DNA of 64,000 bases from Paenibacillus sp. MAEPY2 (GCF_000499205.1 NZ_AWUK01000017.1:62001-126000); one strand, 5' to 3'; positions 7,876 to 17,345 are shown, counted from the stretch's first letter. Program-made: numbers and translations. Notes: generated from the sequence alone by a model not told the origin.

Positions 7876-9129
7876 TTATCTACGAACTTGCGGTCCGCCA
7901 ATCACGGCTTGCTCTGCCGTATCCAGATCATACGCTGTGTGTAGGGCCTTAATTACGTCATGAAGCTTCTCTCCGTCAATAACACACGATACCTTGATCT
8001 CGGAAGTGCTGACCATCTTGATGCTCACGCCTTCGCCCGAGATGACTTGGAACATCTTCGCAGCAACACCCGGATGGCTAACCATTCCTGCACCAACGAT
8101 CGAGACCTTAACAAGGTTTTCTTCCGAAGTGACTTCACGGTAAGGCAGGCGGCTGTGAAGAGCCTCAATGACACGCAGTGCGTTCTCACGATCAGACAGT
8201 GCAACAGAGAACGAGAAGTCTGCCTTTCCGTCCATCACACCGCTCTGTACGATAATGTCAACGTCCAGCTGTTCAGATGCAAGGGCACCAAATACCTCAG
8301 CAAGAACCCCCGGTACGTCTGGTACACCCAGAATACTGATGCGAGCCACGTTTTTGTCATAGGCAATTCCACTAACTACCACGCCTTGTTCCATTGTTGC
8401 TTCCTCCTTCACAACCGTTCCTTCATTATGGTTAAAGCTGGATCTTACAATCAAAGGCACACCGGAATGCTTCGCGTATTCCACTGCACGCGGATGCAAT
8501 ACCGCTGCTCCCAGATTGGCCAGTTCCAGCATTTCGTCGTACGATATTTCCTTGAGCTTGCGTGCAACCTTTACAATTCGCGGATCGGTAGAATAGATAC
8601 CGTCTACATCCGTGTAAATCTCGCAAGCATCCGCCTTGATGGCTGCTGCCAAGGCTACTGCCGTTGTATCAGATCCGCCGCGGCCAAGCGTCGTAATCTC
8701 GCCGTCTTCCGTCATTCCCTGGAAGCCTGCAACGATAACGATGTTGCCTTCTGCCAGCGCCTGATTCACCCGTTCCGGATGAATATCGTTAATCCGTGCT
8801 TTGCCGTGTACCGGCTCCGTCCGGAAACCCGCTTGCCAGCCTGTAAATGAAATGGCTTTGCGTCCCAGCGCCTGAATTGCCATGGATAACAATGAAATCG
8901 AGATCTGTTCTCCCGTAGTCAACAGCATATCCATCTCACGTGCAGGCAGTTCACTGTTCAGCTGTTTCGCCTGATCAATCAGATCATCCGTGGTATCCCC
9001 CATGGCCGAAACCACGACTACGCACTGATGTCCTTCATCCGCTTTTTCTACAACACGTCCGGCTACACGCTTCATGCGTTCTGTATCTCCGACCGAGCTG
9101 CCCCCAAATTTCATGACGTACAATGACAA
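7876..9129 (-). CDS. lysC: Aspartokinase (lysine-sensitive type with two ACT domains)
   Basis: 417 residues. Kinase domain with the conserved N-terminus VMKFGGSSVGD, the LTTGEQ segment and TLGRGGSDTTAVALAAA; two C-terminal ACT domains (starting about residues 265 and 345; VSIVGAGMVSHPGVAAKMF is in the second). It phosphorylates L-aspartate, the first step to lysine, diaminopimelate, methionine and threonine. Length and layout fit the class II enzymes, which in Bacillus also yield the beta subunit from an internal start. The start is TTG at 9129 with GGGAG upstream. Diaminopimelate is also the precursor of spore dipicolinate and wall peptide. Confidence 0.93.
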   Translation of the reverse strand: MSLYVMKFGGSSVGDTERMKRVAGRVVEKADEGHQCVVVVSAMGDTTDDLIDQAKQLNSELPAREMDMLLTTGEQISISLLSMAIQALGRKAISFTGWQAGFRTEPVHGKARINDIHPERVNQALAEGNIVIVAGFQGMTEDGEITTLGRGGSDTTAVALAAAIKADACEIYTDVDGIYSTDPRIVKVARKLKEISYDEMLELANLGAAVLHPRAVEYAKHSGVPLIVRSSFNHNEGTVVKEEATMEQGVVVSGIAYDKNVARISILGVPDVPGVLAEVFGALASEQLDVDIIVQSGVMDGKADFSFSVALSDRENALRVIEALHSRLPYREVTSEENLVKVSIVGAGMVSHPGVAAKMFQVISGEGVSIKMVSTSEIKVSCVIDGEKLHDVIKALHTAYDLDTAEQAVIGGPQVRR

Positions 9130-9254
9130 CGCAAATCCACTCCCTACCTTGTGCAGTATGCATAATTGATGTCCATCGTCATTATTCTCTCCGAAAAATG
9201 ACTTTAACCCAGTATATTACGAAAGCGTCTGATAGGCTAATCTTTTTTCGAAAA

Positions 9255-9284
9255 AACCCTTTGCCAGAGAAAAGGCAAAGGGTT
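9255..9284 (-). terminator. Terminator after efp
   Basis: CCCTTTGCC / GGCAAAGGG arms (9257-9265 and 9274-9282) followed on the minus strand by TTTTTTCG. It ends the yqhR-aroQ-pepQ-efp transcription unit before lysC. Confidence 0.88.
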
Positions 9285-9320
9285 GAATTCATGCTTTATT
9301 TTGCTTACACCAAGTGAACG

Positions 9321-9878
9321 TTACGCGCGGGAGGAGTATTTACCTTCACGCGTATCGATCAGCAGAACATCGCCTTCGTTGATGAACAAAGGCACTTGAA
9401 CATTCAGGCCTGTTTCCACTTTAGCATTTTTGGTAGCGCCTTGTGCAGTGTTGCCTTTTACGCTCGGCTCTGTTTCAATAACTTTCAACTCTACGCTTGT
9501 AGGCAAGTCGATACCGAGGATTTCACCTTGGTAGCTAACGATTTTTACGTTCATGTTTTCTTTGAGGAAGTTCAATTCCCACTCCAGTTGGTCGCTTGTC
9601 AGTGTGAACTGATCATATGTTTCGTTGTCCATGAACGTGTGCTCTGTACCGCTAGCGTACAGGTAGGATACGCCACGGTTTTCGATGATGGCACGGCCAA
9701 TGGTTTCACCCGCACGGAATGTTTTCTCAACGGTGTTACCGTTACGCAGGTTTTTCAGTTTGGAACGTACGAAAGCCGCACCTTTACCTGGTTTAACATG
9801 TTGGAAATCGAGTACGGTATAGATGTCGTTGTCCACTTGGACAGTCAAGCCTGTTTTAAAATCGTTTACTGAAATCAC
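9321..9878 (-). CDS. efp: Translation elongation factor P
   Basis: 185 residues, standard EF-P length. Three beta-barrel domains; domain I carries [19 protein letters not shown] with the loop lysine at the tip (PGKG), and the signature at the end of domain II/III includes [24 protein letters not shown] rescues ribosomes stalled at polyproline runs. Start is GTG with AGGAGGG upstream. In the order yqhT-efp as in Bacillus; here the usual small yqhV between efp and spoIIIAA is replaced by lysC and the ComB-like gene. Confidence 0.97.
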   Translation of the reverse strand: MISVNDFKTGLTVQVDNDIYTVLDFQHVKPGKGAAFVRSKLKNLRNGNTVEKTFRAGETIGRAIIENRGVSYLYASGTEHTFMDNETYDQFTLTSDQLEWELNFLKENMNVKIVSYQGEILGIDLPTSVELKVIETEPSVKGNTAQGATKNAKVETGLNVQVPLFINEGDVLLIDTREGKYSSRA

Positions 9879-10000
9879 AAAAAATCCCTCCTGATATGGT
9901 TGAAAAGTAGGTGATATGAGACGATGGGTTAATTTATAGGTGGATTCATTCTATACACCTGGTAATCGTGTGCGACGTGACCGTTTCGGGATCGGATCGT

Positions 10001-10145
10001 TCCTCCGATCGCTGTTGTCTCCTCATTTTCCCGATTAGATTTTGATAAGGTTTAAAATGAGGAGACAAAGGCGAGCGCTTCGCTTCTTCAGAATCGATTC
10101 CGCTCCCTTCACTACGCTTACGCTTGTCTGGGTTAGTAGTGAATA
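10001..10145 (+). repeat. Dispersed structured repeat, copy A
   Basis: First of three related copies in the window. After CCTCCGATCGCTG comes a perfect 15-base inverted repeat (TTGTCTCCTCATTTT at 10015-10029 and its complement at 10054-10068), then the flank AGGCGAGCGCTTCGCTTCTTCAG shared with copies B and C. A further inverted repeat TTCACTAC / GTAGTGAA closes the element. It fills most of the ~320-base gap between the peptidase gene and efp. Function unknown; could be a structured RNA, a miniature mobile element, or a REP-like sequence. Confidence 0.75.
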
Positions 10146-10196
10146 CCCCAAATACCTATAAATTAAAAATCGTCTTATATCACCAGTGGCTGTAAA

Positions 10197-11270
10197 TTAG
10201 CCGATTACGGTGAACTTCTTGTCCGAATTCGTCAAAATGTGAATACCTGTCTCGGTAATCACCACGTCATCCTCAATACGCACGCCGCCAAGACAGTCAA
10301 TGTAGATACCCGGCTCAACGGTTACGACCATGCCCGGTTTCAATACATCGTCGCTAAGCTTGGACAAGCGGGGAGCCTCATGGACTTCCATACCCAGACC
10401 GTGGCCCGTGCTGTGTCCGAATTGCTCTCCATATCCGTGCCCTGCAATAATATCACGTGCCAATGCATCGGCTTCCCGTCCGGTCATACCCGGTTTCAGG
10501 TTCGCCAACGTATGTAACTGGGCTTCCAGTACGATATCGTAAATTTTACGCAGTTCAGGTACAGGCGTGCCAGTTGCGATGGTACGTGTCAGATCTGAAC
10601 AGTATCCATCCAAAAGCGCACCGAAGTCAAATGTAATTAACTCATTTTGTCCGATGACTTTGCCACTTGCTACACCGTGAGGCATAGCAGAACGTTCACC
10701 CGATGCAACGATGGTGTCGAACGAAGAGGAAGTTGCTCCATGTTTTCGCATGAAAAACTCCATCTCCAAATCCACTTCACGTTCAGTCATACCCGGATTT
10801 GCGAATTGCAAAACGTGACTGAATGTTGCATCTGCCAGATCCGCAGCTCTTTGCATTACAGCGATCTCATCTTCGTCCTTGAACATGCGAAGTTGCTCCA
10901 CGATACCGGATACAGCTTTCAATTCAATAGACTGAAGCGCTTCAGCATAAGCAGTATGCGTGCCATAGGTGACATGATCCTGCTCAAAGCCAACCTGCTT
11001 GATATTCGCCGATGCTAGCAAATCGCGAACGGATTCCAACGGTTTCGGTCCATGTTCCACAACGGTAAATCCTTTGGCTTGTTGCGGTGCCTGTGTCATA
11101 TAACGGAAGTCGGTAAGCAAATAGGCTTCCTGTTCCGTAATCAGCACATATCCCGCTGAGCCTGTAAATCCCGTCATATAACGACGGTTAATCGGATTTG
11201 TAATCAGCATAGCCGTGAGTTCATGTTCATGCATGGCCTCACGTAACTTATTTACTCGTTTGTTTTCCAT
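10197..11270 (-). CDS. Xaa-Pro aminopeptidase, M24 family (YqhT-like)
   Basis: 357 residues from the ATG at 11270, which has GAAGGG upstream. N-terminal creatinase-type domain (MTGFTGSAGYVLIT) and C-terminal pita-bread fold with metal ligands recognisable in TFDFGALLDGYCSDLTRT (two Asp), HSTGHGLGMEVHEAP (His), VTVEPGIY (Glu) and GGVRIEDDVVI (Glu). Cleaves N-terminal residues before proline in the cytoplasm. Linked to efp, which acts on polyproline translation, throughout Firmicutes; this is known synteny with yqhT. Confidence 0.92.
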   Translation of the reverse strand: MENKRVNKLREAMHEHELTAMLITNPINRRYMTGFTGSAGYVLITEQEAYLLTDFRYMTQAPQQAKGFTVVEHGPKPLESVRDLLASANIKQVGFEQDHVTYGTHTAYAEALQSIELKAVSGIVEQLRMFKDEDEIAVMQRAADLADATFSHVLQFANPGMTEREVDLEMEFFMRKHGATSSSFDTIVASGERSAMPHGVASGKVIGQNELITFDFGALLDGYCSDLTRTIATGTPVPELRKIYDIVLEAQLHTLANLKPGMTGREADALARDIIAGHGYGEQFGHSTGHGLGMEVHEAPRLSKLSDDVLKPGMVVTVEPGIYIDCLGGVRIEDDVVITETGIHILTNSDKKFTVIG

Positions 11271-11308
11271 CGGTACCCTTCTTTCTCTCACATTCCCGGG
11301 TCCCCGGC

Positions 11309-11752
11309 TCAGGTTCGCTTGTCCAGATGACGCACGAGAGCCAGCAGTCCCAGTTCGTAGCTTACTTCGCCAAATCCGGCAATCTGCCCGATTGTTTCTG
11401 CAGCAATTACTGAATGATGTCTGAACGATTCGCGTGCATGAATGTTGGATAGATGTACTTCTACTGTAGGAACTTTTACGGCATTGATGGCATCACGCAC
11501 AGCATAGCTGTAATGGGTCAGCGCTCCGGCATTCAGCATGATTCCGTCTGTATCGCCCATCGCTGCATGAATACGATCAATGATGTCCCCTTCGTGATTG
11601 GATTGATAAAAAGTGATGGAGACGCCCAGCTCCTCTGCCTGTCTGCGAATTTTGTCCTCAATATCCTTCAGACTAAGCGTTCCATAGATGCCGGGTTCAC
11701 GTACGCCGAGCATGTTCAGGTTCGGGCCATTGATTACAACAATCCGTTTCAT
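11309..11752 (-). CDS. aroQ: Type II 3-dehydroquinate dehydratase
   Basis: 147 residues from ATG 11752 with GGTGGAG five bases upstream. Signature motifs: INGPNLNMLGVREPGIYG at the N-terminus (with the catalytic Tyr in the flexible loop), FYQSNHEGDIID, LNAGALTHYSYAVRDA and VEVHLSNIHARESFRHHS (catalytic His and Arg). Converts 3-dehydroquinate to 3-dehydroshikimate in the shikimate pathway. Equivalent to yqhS of B. subtilis, directly upstream of the peptidase gene. Confidence 0.96.
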   Translation of the reverse strand: MKRIVVINGPNLNMLGVREPGIYGTLSLKDIEDKIRRQAEELGVSITFYQSNHEGDIIDRIHAAMGDTDGIMLNAGALTHYSYAVRDAINAVKVPTVEVHLSNIHARESFRHHSVIAAETIGQIAGFGEVSYELGLLALVRHLDKRT

Positions 11753-11829
11753 AGCTACTCCACCCTTTCTGCAAATAACCATCTGCTATTTTAACACAGC
11801 CATTGCCGGATTGAGAAGCTTTTTTGCGG

Positions 11830-12408
11830 CTATGCTCCTGCTTGCTCTGGCTCACGTTTCCGTTCATCCGTGAACTCCATGGCTACGGTGTACCCGATAA
11901 ACAGTCCCCACAGCAAGAAGAAACAAAATTCTGTAATGATGGAATCCCAGGTTAAGCGGTTTAAGGGCTTTACCATATCCAGTTTTGGACCTACCAGGAC
12001 AAAGATAATCAGCCACCAAACAATGCCGTAGATCATACCTGGAATCGGGCCTTTGAATTTTTTTAAAGTGAACGTGTAGATCAGAGATGCGATAAGAGAA
12101 AAGACAATAAAAAACAGCCAGCCAGTCAAATGTCCTGCTGCAGTATATATAAAATGGTGTTTAAAAAACGGTTCAGCCAAAAATCCTAAGGGCACAATCG
12201 TAAAATGAAGCAGATAGGACAGCCAATGCAAACCTCCCCAGATAAAACCTGCGAAAAAACCAAGCTCCACTGCAAAAGGTAACGGCTTGGTAAAATAATG
12301 CGCTTGGCCTTGCCGCTGAGTAGGACGCTTGCCCCGGTCCTTTGGCTCTCCTTTGTCAGCACGTTGATTTTCCTTATGTGATGTGCGTTCACCGGTATAC
12401 TCTGTCAT
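11830..12408 (-). CDS. YqhR-like conserved membrane protein
   Basis: 192 residues from ATG 12408 (GGAG seven bases upstream; a TTG codon immediately before is less likely). The first ~40 residues are charged (Arg/Lys/Glu), followed by four hydrophobic segments (for example FAVELGFFAGFIWGGLHWLSYLLHF and HFIYTAAGHLTGWLFFIVFSLIASLIYT). Length, topology and position before aroQ match YqhR of Bacillus. Function unknown. Divergent from yqhQ. Confidence 0.82.
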   Translation of the reverse strand: MTEYTGERTSHKENQRADKGEPKDRGKRPTQRQGQAHYFTKPLPFAVELGFFAGFIWGGLHWLSYLLHFTIVPLGFLAEPFFKHHFIYTAAGHLTGWLFFIVFSLIASLIYTFTLKKFKGPIPGMIYGIVWWLIIFVLVGPKLDMVKPLNRLTWDSIITEFCFFLLWGLFIGYTVAMEFTDERKREPEQAGA

Positions 12409-12624
12409 CAATATTCTCCTTCACAATCAGTTTGCAAAACCTGCGGTTAAATCTCCAATTTTGTCCTAACTCTACCGGGTAGTATGTACAAATCAGGACA
12501 AAGTTAACAACATCGCCCTTGGATCGACTCGCAAACTAGAAATTGCTCTCAAAATTCGATACAATAGGGATATTAAACTGCCTTCGACCATGAAGGCCTA
12601 GAACAGAATAGGAAGGTGAATAAT

Positions 12625-13617
12625 TTGCCTCAACAATCCAAGCCTGTCAGCTACGGGGGGCAAGCTGTCATTGAGGGCGTAATGTTCGGCGGTAAACATG
12701 TCAACGTTACAGCTGTGCGAAGAAAAGACGGCGAAATTACGTATCTGGAAGTTCCCAAGCAAGACAAGTCCTGGGTCATGAAATTGCGGCGGATTCCACT
12801 ACTGCGCGGAATTGTCAGCATTATAGATTCGAGCGTCAAAGGAAGCAAACATCTCAATTATTCTGCTGACGCATATGCTGATGATGAATTGGAACCTGAA
12901 GAAAAAGCAAAGCAAAAAGAAAAAGAAGGCTCAGGTTGGAGCCTAAGCATGATTATCGGCGTCACCGCAGTAGCTATCCTTTCGTTTCTCTTTGGTAAAA
13001 TTGTGCTTACATTGTTGCCGGTTGTAATTGAGAATTTTCTGTTCAAAAATGCATTCGACAATCAGTTTCTGCATAATTTACTGGAAGGCGGAATTAAGCT
13101 GATCCTGTTGCTTGCCTATCTGTGGCTGATTTCCCAGACACCGATGATTAAACGTTTGTTCCAATACCACGGTGCAGAACATAAAGTCATTAGTGCTCAC
13201 GAAGCCGGAGAAGAGCTTACGCCAGAAAATGTGCAAAAGTATAGCCGTCTGCATTATCGTTGCGGAAGCAGTTTTATTATGCTGACTGTCATTATCGGCG
13301 TATTTTTGTACTCGCTCTTCACATACGATAATCTCTGGGAACGTATGGGACAGCGGCTGCTGTTGTTACCCGTTGTGCTCGGTATTTCGTTCGAATTGTT
13401 GAAATTGACCAACTCGGTTCGTGATATCCCTGTACTGCGTTATCTCGGATACCCGGGACTATGGCTGCAATTGCTGACAACCAAAGAGCCGACCAATGAA
13501 CAGGTAGAGGTATCCATCGCTTCGTTTAACCGTATGCGTGAACTGGATGCCAAGCTTGCAAACGTATCGGCAACATCGGAAGTTCCTGTTGCAACATTTG
13601 ATCCTGTGAAAGGGTGA
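12625..13617 (+). CDS. YqhQ-like DUF1385 membrane protein
   Basis: 330 residues from the TTG at 12625, which has GGAAGGTG six bases upstream; this gives an N-terminus MPQQSKPVSYGGQAVIEGVMFGGKH that matches the family start. DUF1385 features: GGQAVIEGVMMRG-like opening, then PLLRGI, several membrane segments (about 110-135, 145-165, 210-235) and the FQYHGAEHKVISAHEAGE motif. Function is unknown in the family. Unlike Bacillus, where the genes run together, it is divergent from yqhR here. Followed by an overlapping small gene. Confidence 0.88.
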   Translation: MPQQSKPVSYGGQAVIEGVMFGGKHVNVTAVRRKDGEITYLEVPKQDKSWVMKLRRIPLLRGIVSIIDSSVKGSKHLNYSADAYADDELEPEEKAKQKEKEGSGWSLSMIIGVTAVAILSFLFGKIVLTLLPVVIENFLFKNAFDNQFLHNLLEGGIKLILLLAYLWLISQTPMIKRLFQYHGAEHKVISAHEAGEELTPENVQKYSRLHYRCGSSFIMLTVIIGVFLYSLFTYDNLWERMGQRLLLLPVVLGISFELLKLTNSVRDIPVLRYLGYPGLWLQLLTTKEPTNEQVEVSIASFNRMRELDAKLANVSATSEVPVATFDPVKG

Positions 13618-13622
13618 ATGAT

Positions 13623-13955
13623 ATGAAAAGGCAGGCCATCATTTTTTGGACGCTCATTGCACTCGCTGCTATTGGAATTTTGAATTGGCTGTTGAGTGGA
13701 GGTATATCTCGAATTGTGATACCCCTGATCGTATTCGGGGTTGTGTTCCTGCTCTATAAGTATCCGCCCCGGCGTTGGGCAAGCAAAGCATCGTCACCGA
13801 AGATTAAACCATCAGCTAAAACCATGGCTAAAGTTAATGCGCAGTCTGGTGCCCGGAAAAGCAGCTCATCTTCCAAAAAACGCAAGGATTATCCTTTCCA
13901 GGTTATCCAGGGACAAAAGGGTAAAAGCGATGAGGACGTACCCAAGTATCACTAA
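13623..13955 (+). CDS. YqhP-like small membrane protein
   Basis: 110 residues from ATG 13623 with AAAGGG eight bases upstream (a GTG at 13614 overlaps the yqhQ stop). Two hydrophobic segments (AIIFWTLIALAAIGILNWLL and ISRIVIPLIVFGVVFLLYKY) are followed by a strongly basic, Ser/Lys-rich tail with KKRKDYPFQVIQGQKGK. Coupled to yqhQ, as yqhP/yqhQ are linked in Bacillus. No known function. Confidence 0.8.
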   Translation: MKRQAIIFWTLIALAAIGILNWLLSGGISRIVIPLIVFGVVFLLYKYPPRRWASKASSPKIKPSAKTMAKVNAQSGARKSSSSSKKRKDYPFQVIQGQKGKSDEDVPKYH

Positions 13956-13979
13956 AGCACTAATTTCGACTAAACACAC

Positions 13980-14021
13980 AAAAAAAGCAATTCTCCCAAC
14001 ATGCGGAGAATTGCTTTTTCT
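13980..14021. terminator. Bidirectional terminator between yqhP and the patatin gene
   Basis: Perfect 15-base inverted repeat AAAAAGCAATTCTCC (13982-13996) / GGAGAATTGCTTTTT (14005-14019), with A-run and T-run on either side. Serves the two convergent genes. Confidence 0.92.
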
Positions 14022-14022
14022 T

Positions 14023-15024
14023 TTATACAGGAGTCAGAGGTGGTGTATCCGCTGGTTTCTTTCTTAACTCTCGTCTCTGTTTGTCCAGCTGGTCACCATA
14101 GTTCTTGGTGTTCCATCCACTGAAAAATTCAGTTCCGGCGTTAACCCCAGATTGATATAAAGCTGTACTGTCCTGTACAGAAAGGTTAAACTCCGTAGGT
14201 TTAATTCCAAGGGTAGGGATTTTCACCGTACGGAATCGATTGATCTGTTCGATATATCGTTCGTCATGAGCAGTAAGCATCGTTTCTACCAAAGCTTGAA
14301 GCATACTTAGGGGACCCCTGATTCTAGCTGGCTCTCCTTCGGTTTTACCAACCATTTTAAAACCAACCACAGGAATGATGTCTCCTCCACGTTCTGTACG
14401 CTCCCCATCAAACAGCCAGAGCGGAAAATTGCTCAGTAGTGCTCCATCGACGATATAAACAAACTGGTCCGCAAAACGTAAACCCTTAGACAGGATAGGG
14501 GATCTGCGAATGGCTACCGGGTCAAAGAAATAGGGGATACTGCAACTCATGCGTACAGCCTTGGCTACCTCCAGTTTCGAAGGATCTATTCCGAATCGTT
14601 TAATATCATCCGGCAGCACCAAAATGGTACCATTCGAAATGTCGGATGCAATAATTAATAACTTTCCTGGAGGCAGATCAGCGAACGTCCGAACCCCCTT
14701 TTTTTTCAGCATATCCCGAATCCAGCATTCCAGCGCTTCCCCAGAATATAGCCCCTTCTTCAAAAACAGCCTTGCTGCGGGTCCGATCCACCTGGTTTCA
14801 AATATGAGAGAACGTCGCAGCAACGAAGCAAACGGCGTATTCTCGATAATGCCTTTCATCTCTTCCGCCGAATAGCCCGCGGCTAGCAAAGCAGCTACGA
14901 TAGAACCCGATGACGTTCCGGCTACGCGATTGAACTCGACACCATGATCCTCTGCGCCCTTTACGGCGCCGGCAAGTGAAATTCCCTTTACGCCGCCACC
15001 TTCAAATACTCCGTTAATCAACAC
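14023..15024 (-). CDS. Patatin-like phospholipase (YqhO-like)
   Basis: 333 residues from the GTG at 15024, giving MLINGVFEGGGVKG, the usual family start; GGGGGT lies six bases upstream. The oxyanion motif GGGVKG, the nucleophile elbow GTSSGS (Ser about residue 39) and the catalytic DGA (VDGALLSNFPLW, about residue 190) are all present, so an active Ser-Asp lipid acyl hydrolase is expected. Substrate unknown. Matches YqhO next to mntR/yqhQ in Bacillus. Its ribosome site lies inside the terminator-like hairpin that ends the upstream gene (see the feature at 15022-15086), which may limit its translation from read-through transcripts. Confidence 0.88.
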   Translation of the reverse strand: MLINGVFEGGGVKGISLAGAVKGAEDHGVEFNRVAGTSSGSIVAALLAAGYSAEEMKGIIENTPFASLLRRSLIFETRWIGPAARLFLKKGLYSGEALECWIRDMLKKKGVRTFADLPPGKLLIIASDISNGTILVLPDDIKRFGIDPSKLEVAKAVRMSCSIPYFFDPVAIRRSPILSKGLRFADQFVYIVDGALLSNFPLWLFDGERTERGGDIIPVVGFKMVGKTEGEPARIRGPLSMLQALVETMLTAHDERYIEQINRFRTVKIPTLGIKPTEFNLSVQDSTALYQSGVNAGTEFFSGWNTKNYGDQLDKQRRELRKKPADTPPLTPV

Positions 15025-15086
15025 AATAAAACCCCCGTTCTCCAGGCAGTCCACGCTACTACTGCAACTGTATGAGAACAGGGGTT
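15022..15086 (-). terminator. Terminator-like hairpin that overlaps the ribosome site and start of the patatin gene
   Basis: On the minus strand AACCCCTGTTCTC (15086-15074) pairs over 13 bases, with one G-U pair, with GAGAACGGGGGTT (15042-15030), followed by TTATTGTG. The distal arm holds the GGGGG ribosome site and the T-rich tail contains the GTG start at 15024. Probably the terminator of the upstream gene, doubling as a structure that hides the patatin ribosome site. Confidence 0.65.
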
Positions 15087-15108
15087 GGTCATATTACGTT
15101 AAAATGTT

Positions 15109-16707
15109 TTACAGTCCATAATAGGCCTTTAATTTGGTGATTAAGCCAAGCGGATTTTTCGTCAGGTACTGTGAGCTGAAGTAAATATCACCTTTCACCG
15201 TATCATATTTCTCATTGTATATAAGCTGGTCAATAATTTCCTGTGATGTCTGCCACCCGATTTCCGGTGTGCCCAGCTTATAAGGGGAGTGTCCAATGTA
15301 CAATTTCACATCAGTATTTGCCACTTCATTGGCCCACCAGTCTACCACCTTGTCATATCGTGCTGCACTGAGTGTCATGCTCCAGTACACTTGGGGTGCA
15401 ACATAGTCGATCCACTCCTGCTTGATCCATGTCCGTACATCCGCATTCATGCTGTCATAAGCGGTTACTCCGGCTTTTGTATCCGAACCGGTCATATCAA
15501 CCGATTTGTTACGCCACACACCAAATGGGCTAATGCCATATTGGACGCCAGCTTTTACCTTGTGGATACTCTCTCCAAGTTGCTTGACAAATTGATTGAT
15601 GTTGTCACGGCGCCACTCTGCACGGTCACTCGTATTCAATGTGTTGTATGCTTTGAAAGCCACATCATCATTAAATGTTACATTGGAAGGATAGAAATAA
15701 TCATCCAAATGTACGCCATCAACATCGTACTGATTGACTACTTCCATGATGGTATCAATAATATGCTGTCTCGCTTCAGGAATACCCGGGTTAATATACA
15801 ATTTGCCTGAAGCATTAACCATCCAGTCCGGGTGAAGCTTGGATACATGATTGACTGCGAGCCCGGTTGTACTTGCCGAATTGGTGGCTCGGAAAGGGTT
15901 GAACCAGGCATGGAACTCAAGGCCACGTTTGTGAGCTTCCTCAACCATGAATGCAAGTGGATCATAACCGGGGTCTTTCCCCTGTGTTCCTGTCAATACA
16001 CTATTCCAGGGTACAAGACCTGATGGATAGATCGCATCCCCATTGGCTCGCACCTGAACAAATACGGCGTTGATTCCCATATCCTTCAACGTATCGAGCT
16101 GCTGAATGAACTCCAGCTTTTGTTTCTCCACGTTTCCTTTGGCTCCAGATGAAGGCCAGTCTCCGTTTACGGTCGAAATCCATGCTCCCCGCATCTCATC
16201 CGTACTTGGCGTAGTCCCCGTTCCACCAGGTTCTGCTGGTGTGACTGGATTAGGGTCAGGAGCATTGCCTGTGGTCAAATCAATGGTCTGTGCAGATTGG
16301 TTCCAAGTAACCTGGATTCCAAGGTTCTCACTGACAAATCGAATTGGTACCATAACACGGCCTTGCTTCAATTCTACCGAGGCATCAAGATCAACCACGG
16401 CCCCATCCACTGTTGCCTGCTGGCGTCCACTCGTCATCGTAATGACGGAATCGAACTTCTTGATGGTGACTGTGCGCGTAGCCTGTGACCATAGAACAGA
16501 AGCACCCAGACCTTCGCTAATGACACGCAGAGGAACCATCGTTACATTTACTTTGGGCAAAATGTAAGGCGATACATCCGATTCCAATCGTTGACCATCC
16601 AAATAAATGATAATTTCCTTTTGACTAGCTGCCTGCGCTGTTAGTCCTGCAGTTTGTAAACCCAGAACAAAAATGAGCAGCAGGATCAATCCTTTTCGAA
16701 GCTTCAT
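15109..16707 (-). CDS. Secreted glycoside-hydrolase-like family 10 protein with stalk domain
   Basis: 532 residues. Signal peptide (KGLILLLIFVLGLQTAGLTAQA, cleavage about residue 27). Residues ~32-145 form a copper-amine-oxidase-N1-type stalk domain (YLDGQRLESDVSPY, VPLRVISEGLGASVLW, VPIRFVSENLGIQVTW). Residues ~170-530 are a GHL10 (YngK/DUF187) TIM barrel starting EMRGAWISTVNGDWPS, with FVQVRANGDAIYPS, VDGVHLDDYFYP and WIDYVAPQVYWSM; the DDY acids are likely catalytic. Such enzymes are thought to act on wall or extracellular polysaccharides; the substrate here is unknown. ATG start; GGAGGATTGCACTG upstream. Confidence 0.88.
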   Translation of the reverse strand: MKLRKGLILLLIFVLGLQTAGLTAQAASQKEIIIYLDGQRLESDVSPYILPKVNVTMVPLRVISEGLGASVLWSQATRTVTIKKFDSVITMTSGRQQATVDGAVVDLDASVELKQGRVMVPIRFVSENLGIQVTWNQSAQTIDLTTGNAPDPNPVTPAEPGGTGTTPSTDEMRGAWISTVNGDWPSSGAKGNVEKQKLEFIQQLDTLKDMGINAVFVQVRANGDAIYPSGLVPWNSVLTGTQGKDPGYDPLAFMVEEAHKRGLEFHAWFNPFRATNSASTTGLAVNHVSKLHPDWMVNASGKLYINPGIPEARQHIIDTIMEVVNQYDVDGVHLDDYFYPSNVTFNDDVAFKAYNTLNTSDRAEWRRDNINQFVKQLGESIHKVKAGVQYGISPFGVWRNKSVDMTGSDTKAGVTAYDSMNADVRTWIKQEWIDYVAPQVYWSMTLSAARYDKVVDWWANEVANTDVKLYIGHSPYKLGTPEIGWQTSQEIIDQLIYNEKYDTVKGDIYFSSQYLTKNPLGLITKLKAYYGL

Positions 16708-16814
16708 CAGTGCAATCCTCCAAAATAATTATAAATTCGCGGCAAATTCTGCTAGTTTAATAGACGCTCCTAACGATTATTAAGTTGCGAAAAATCGCCA
16801 AATTTTGGACGAGA

Positions 16815-16862
16815 AAAAGCAAAAGGACGCTCCCTACCGTTTTAGCGGCAGGTGCATCCTCT
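16815..16862 (-). terminator. Terminator after mntR
   Basis: Imperfect hairpin (arms AGGATGCACCTGCCG and CGGTAGGGAGCGTCCT on the minus strand) followed by TTTTGCTTTTT. Confidence 0.75.
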
Positions 16863-16916
16863 GATTTTTGAATGGATATGCGTTGCAATTTTCCAGGTGA
16901 GTCTGGCTTTTAAGGC

Positions 16917-17345
16917 TTAGGATTCGGTGTTGCTCATGTCTTCCTGAATACTTTTCAGATCACGCAATCGACTCTCATCCTGGCGGAAATATTCTACCAA
17001 AGACTCGATGCAGGTAATGGAATCCCAGCTCAGATGGTGCTCAATTCCTTCGACATCCTGATAAATATTTTCCTCCTGAACACCAATGGTCGTTAAAAAC
17101 TGTTCAAGCAGATGATGGCGCTCCATCAAACGTTTGCCCATCTTTTTGCCTTTTGGCGTAAGCACTAGCCCGCGGTACTTCTCATAGATCAGGTACTCGT
17201 CTTTGTCCAGCTTTTGGATCATCTTCGTCACCGATGAAGGATGCACTTCCAAACCTTCAGCTATATCAGACACACGAGCATAGCCCTTTTCATCAATTAA
17301 TTTGTATATACGCTCCAAATAATCTTCCATACTGGGCGTTGGCAT
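16917..17345 (-). CDS. mntR: Manganese-responsive transcriptional regulator MntR
   Basis: 142 residues from ATG 17345, exactly the length of B. subtilis MntR and closely alike: [41 protein letters not shown] is the winged helix, with the metal ligands Asp8 (in SMEDYLE), Glu99 and Glu102/His103 in [13 protein letters not shown] and His77 in RHHLLEQFL. With Mn(II) bound the dimer represses Mn uptake genes and activates efflux. The AGAGGGA site precedes the start. No Mn transporter is in the window. Confidence 0.96.
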   Translation of the reverse strand: MPTPSMEDYLERIYKLIDEKGYARVSDIAEGLEVHPSSVTKMIQKLDKDEYLIYEKYRGLVLTPKGKKMGKRLMERHHLLEQFLTTIGVQEENIYQDVEGIEHHLSWDSITCIESLVEYFRQDESRLRDLKSIQEDMSNTES

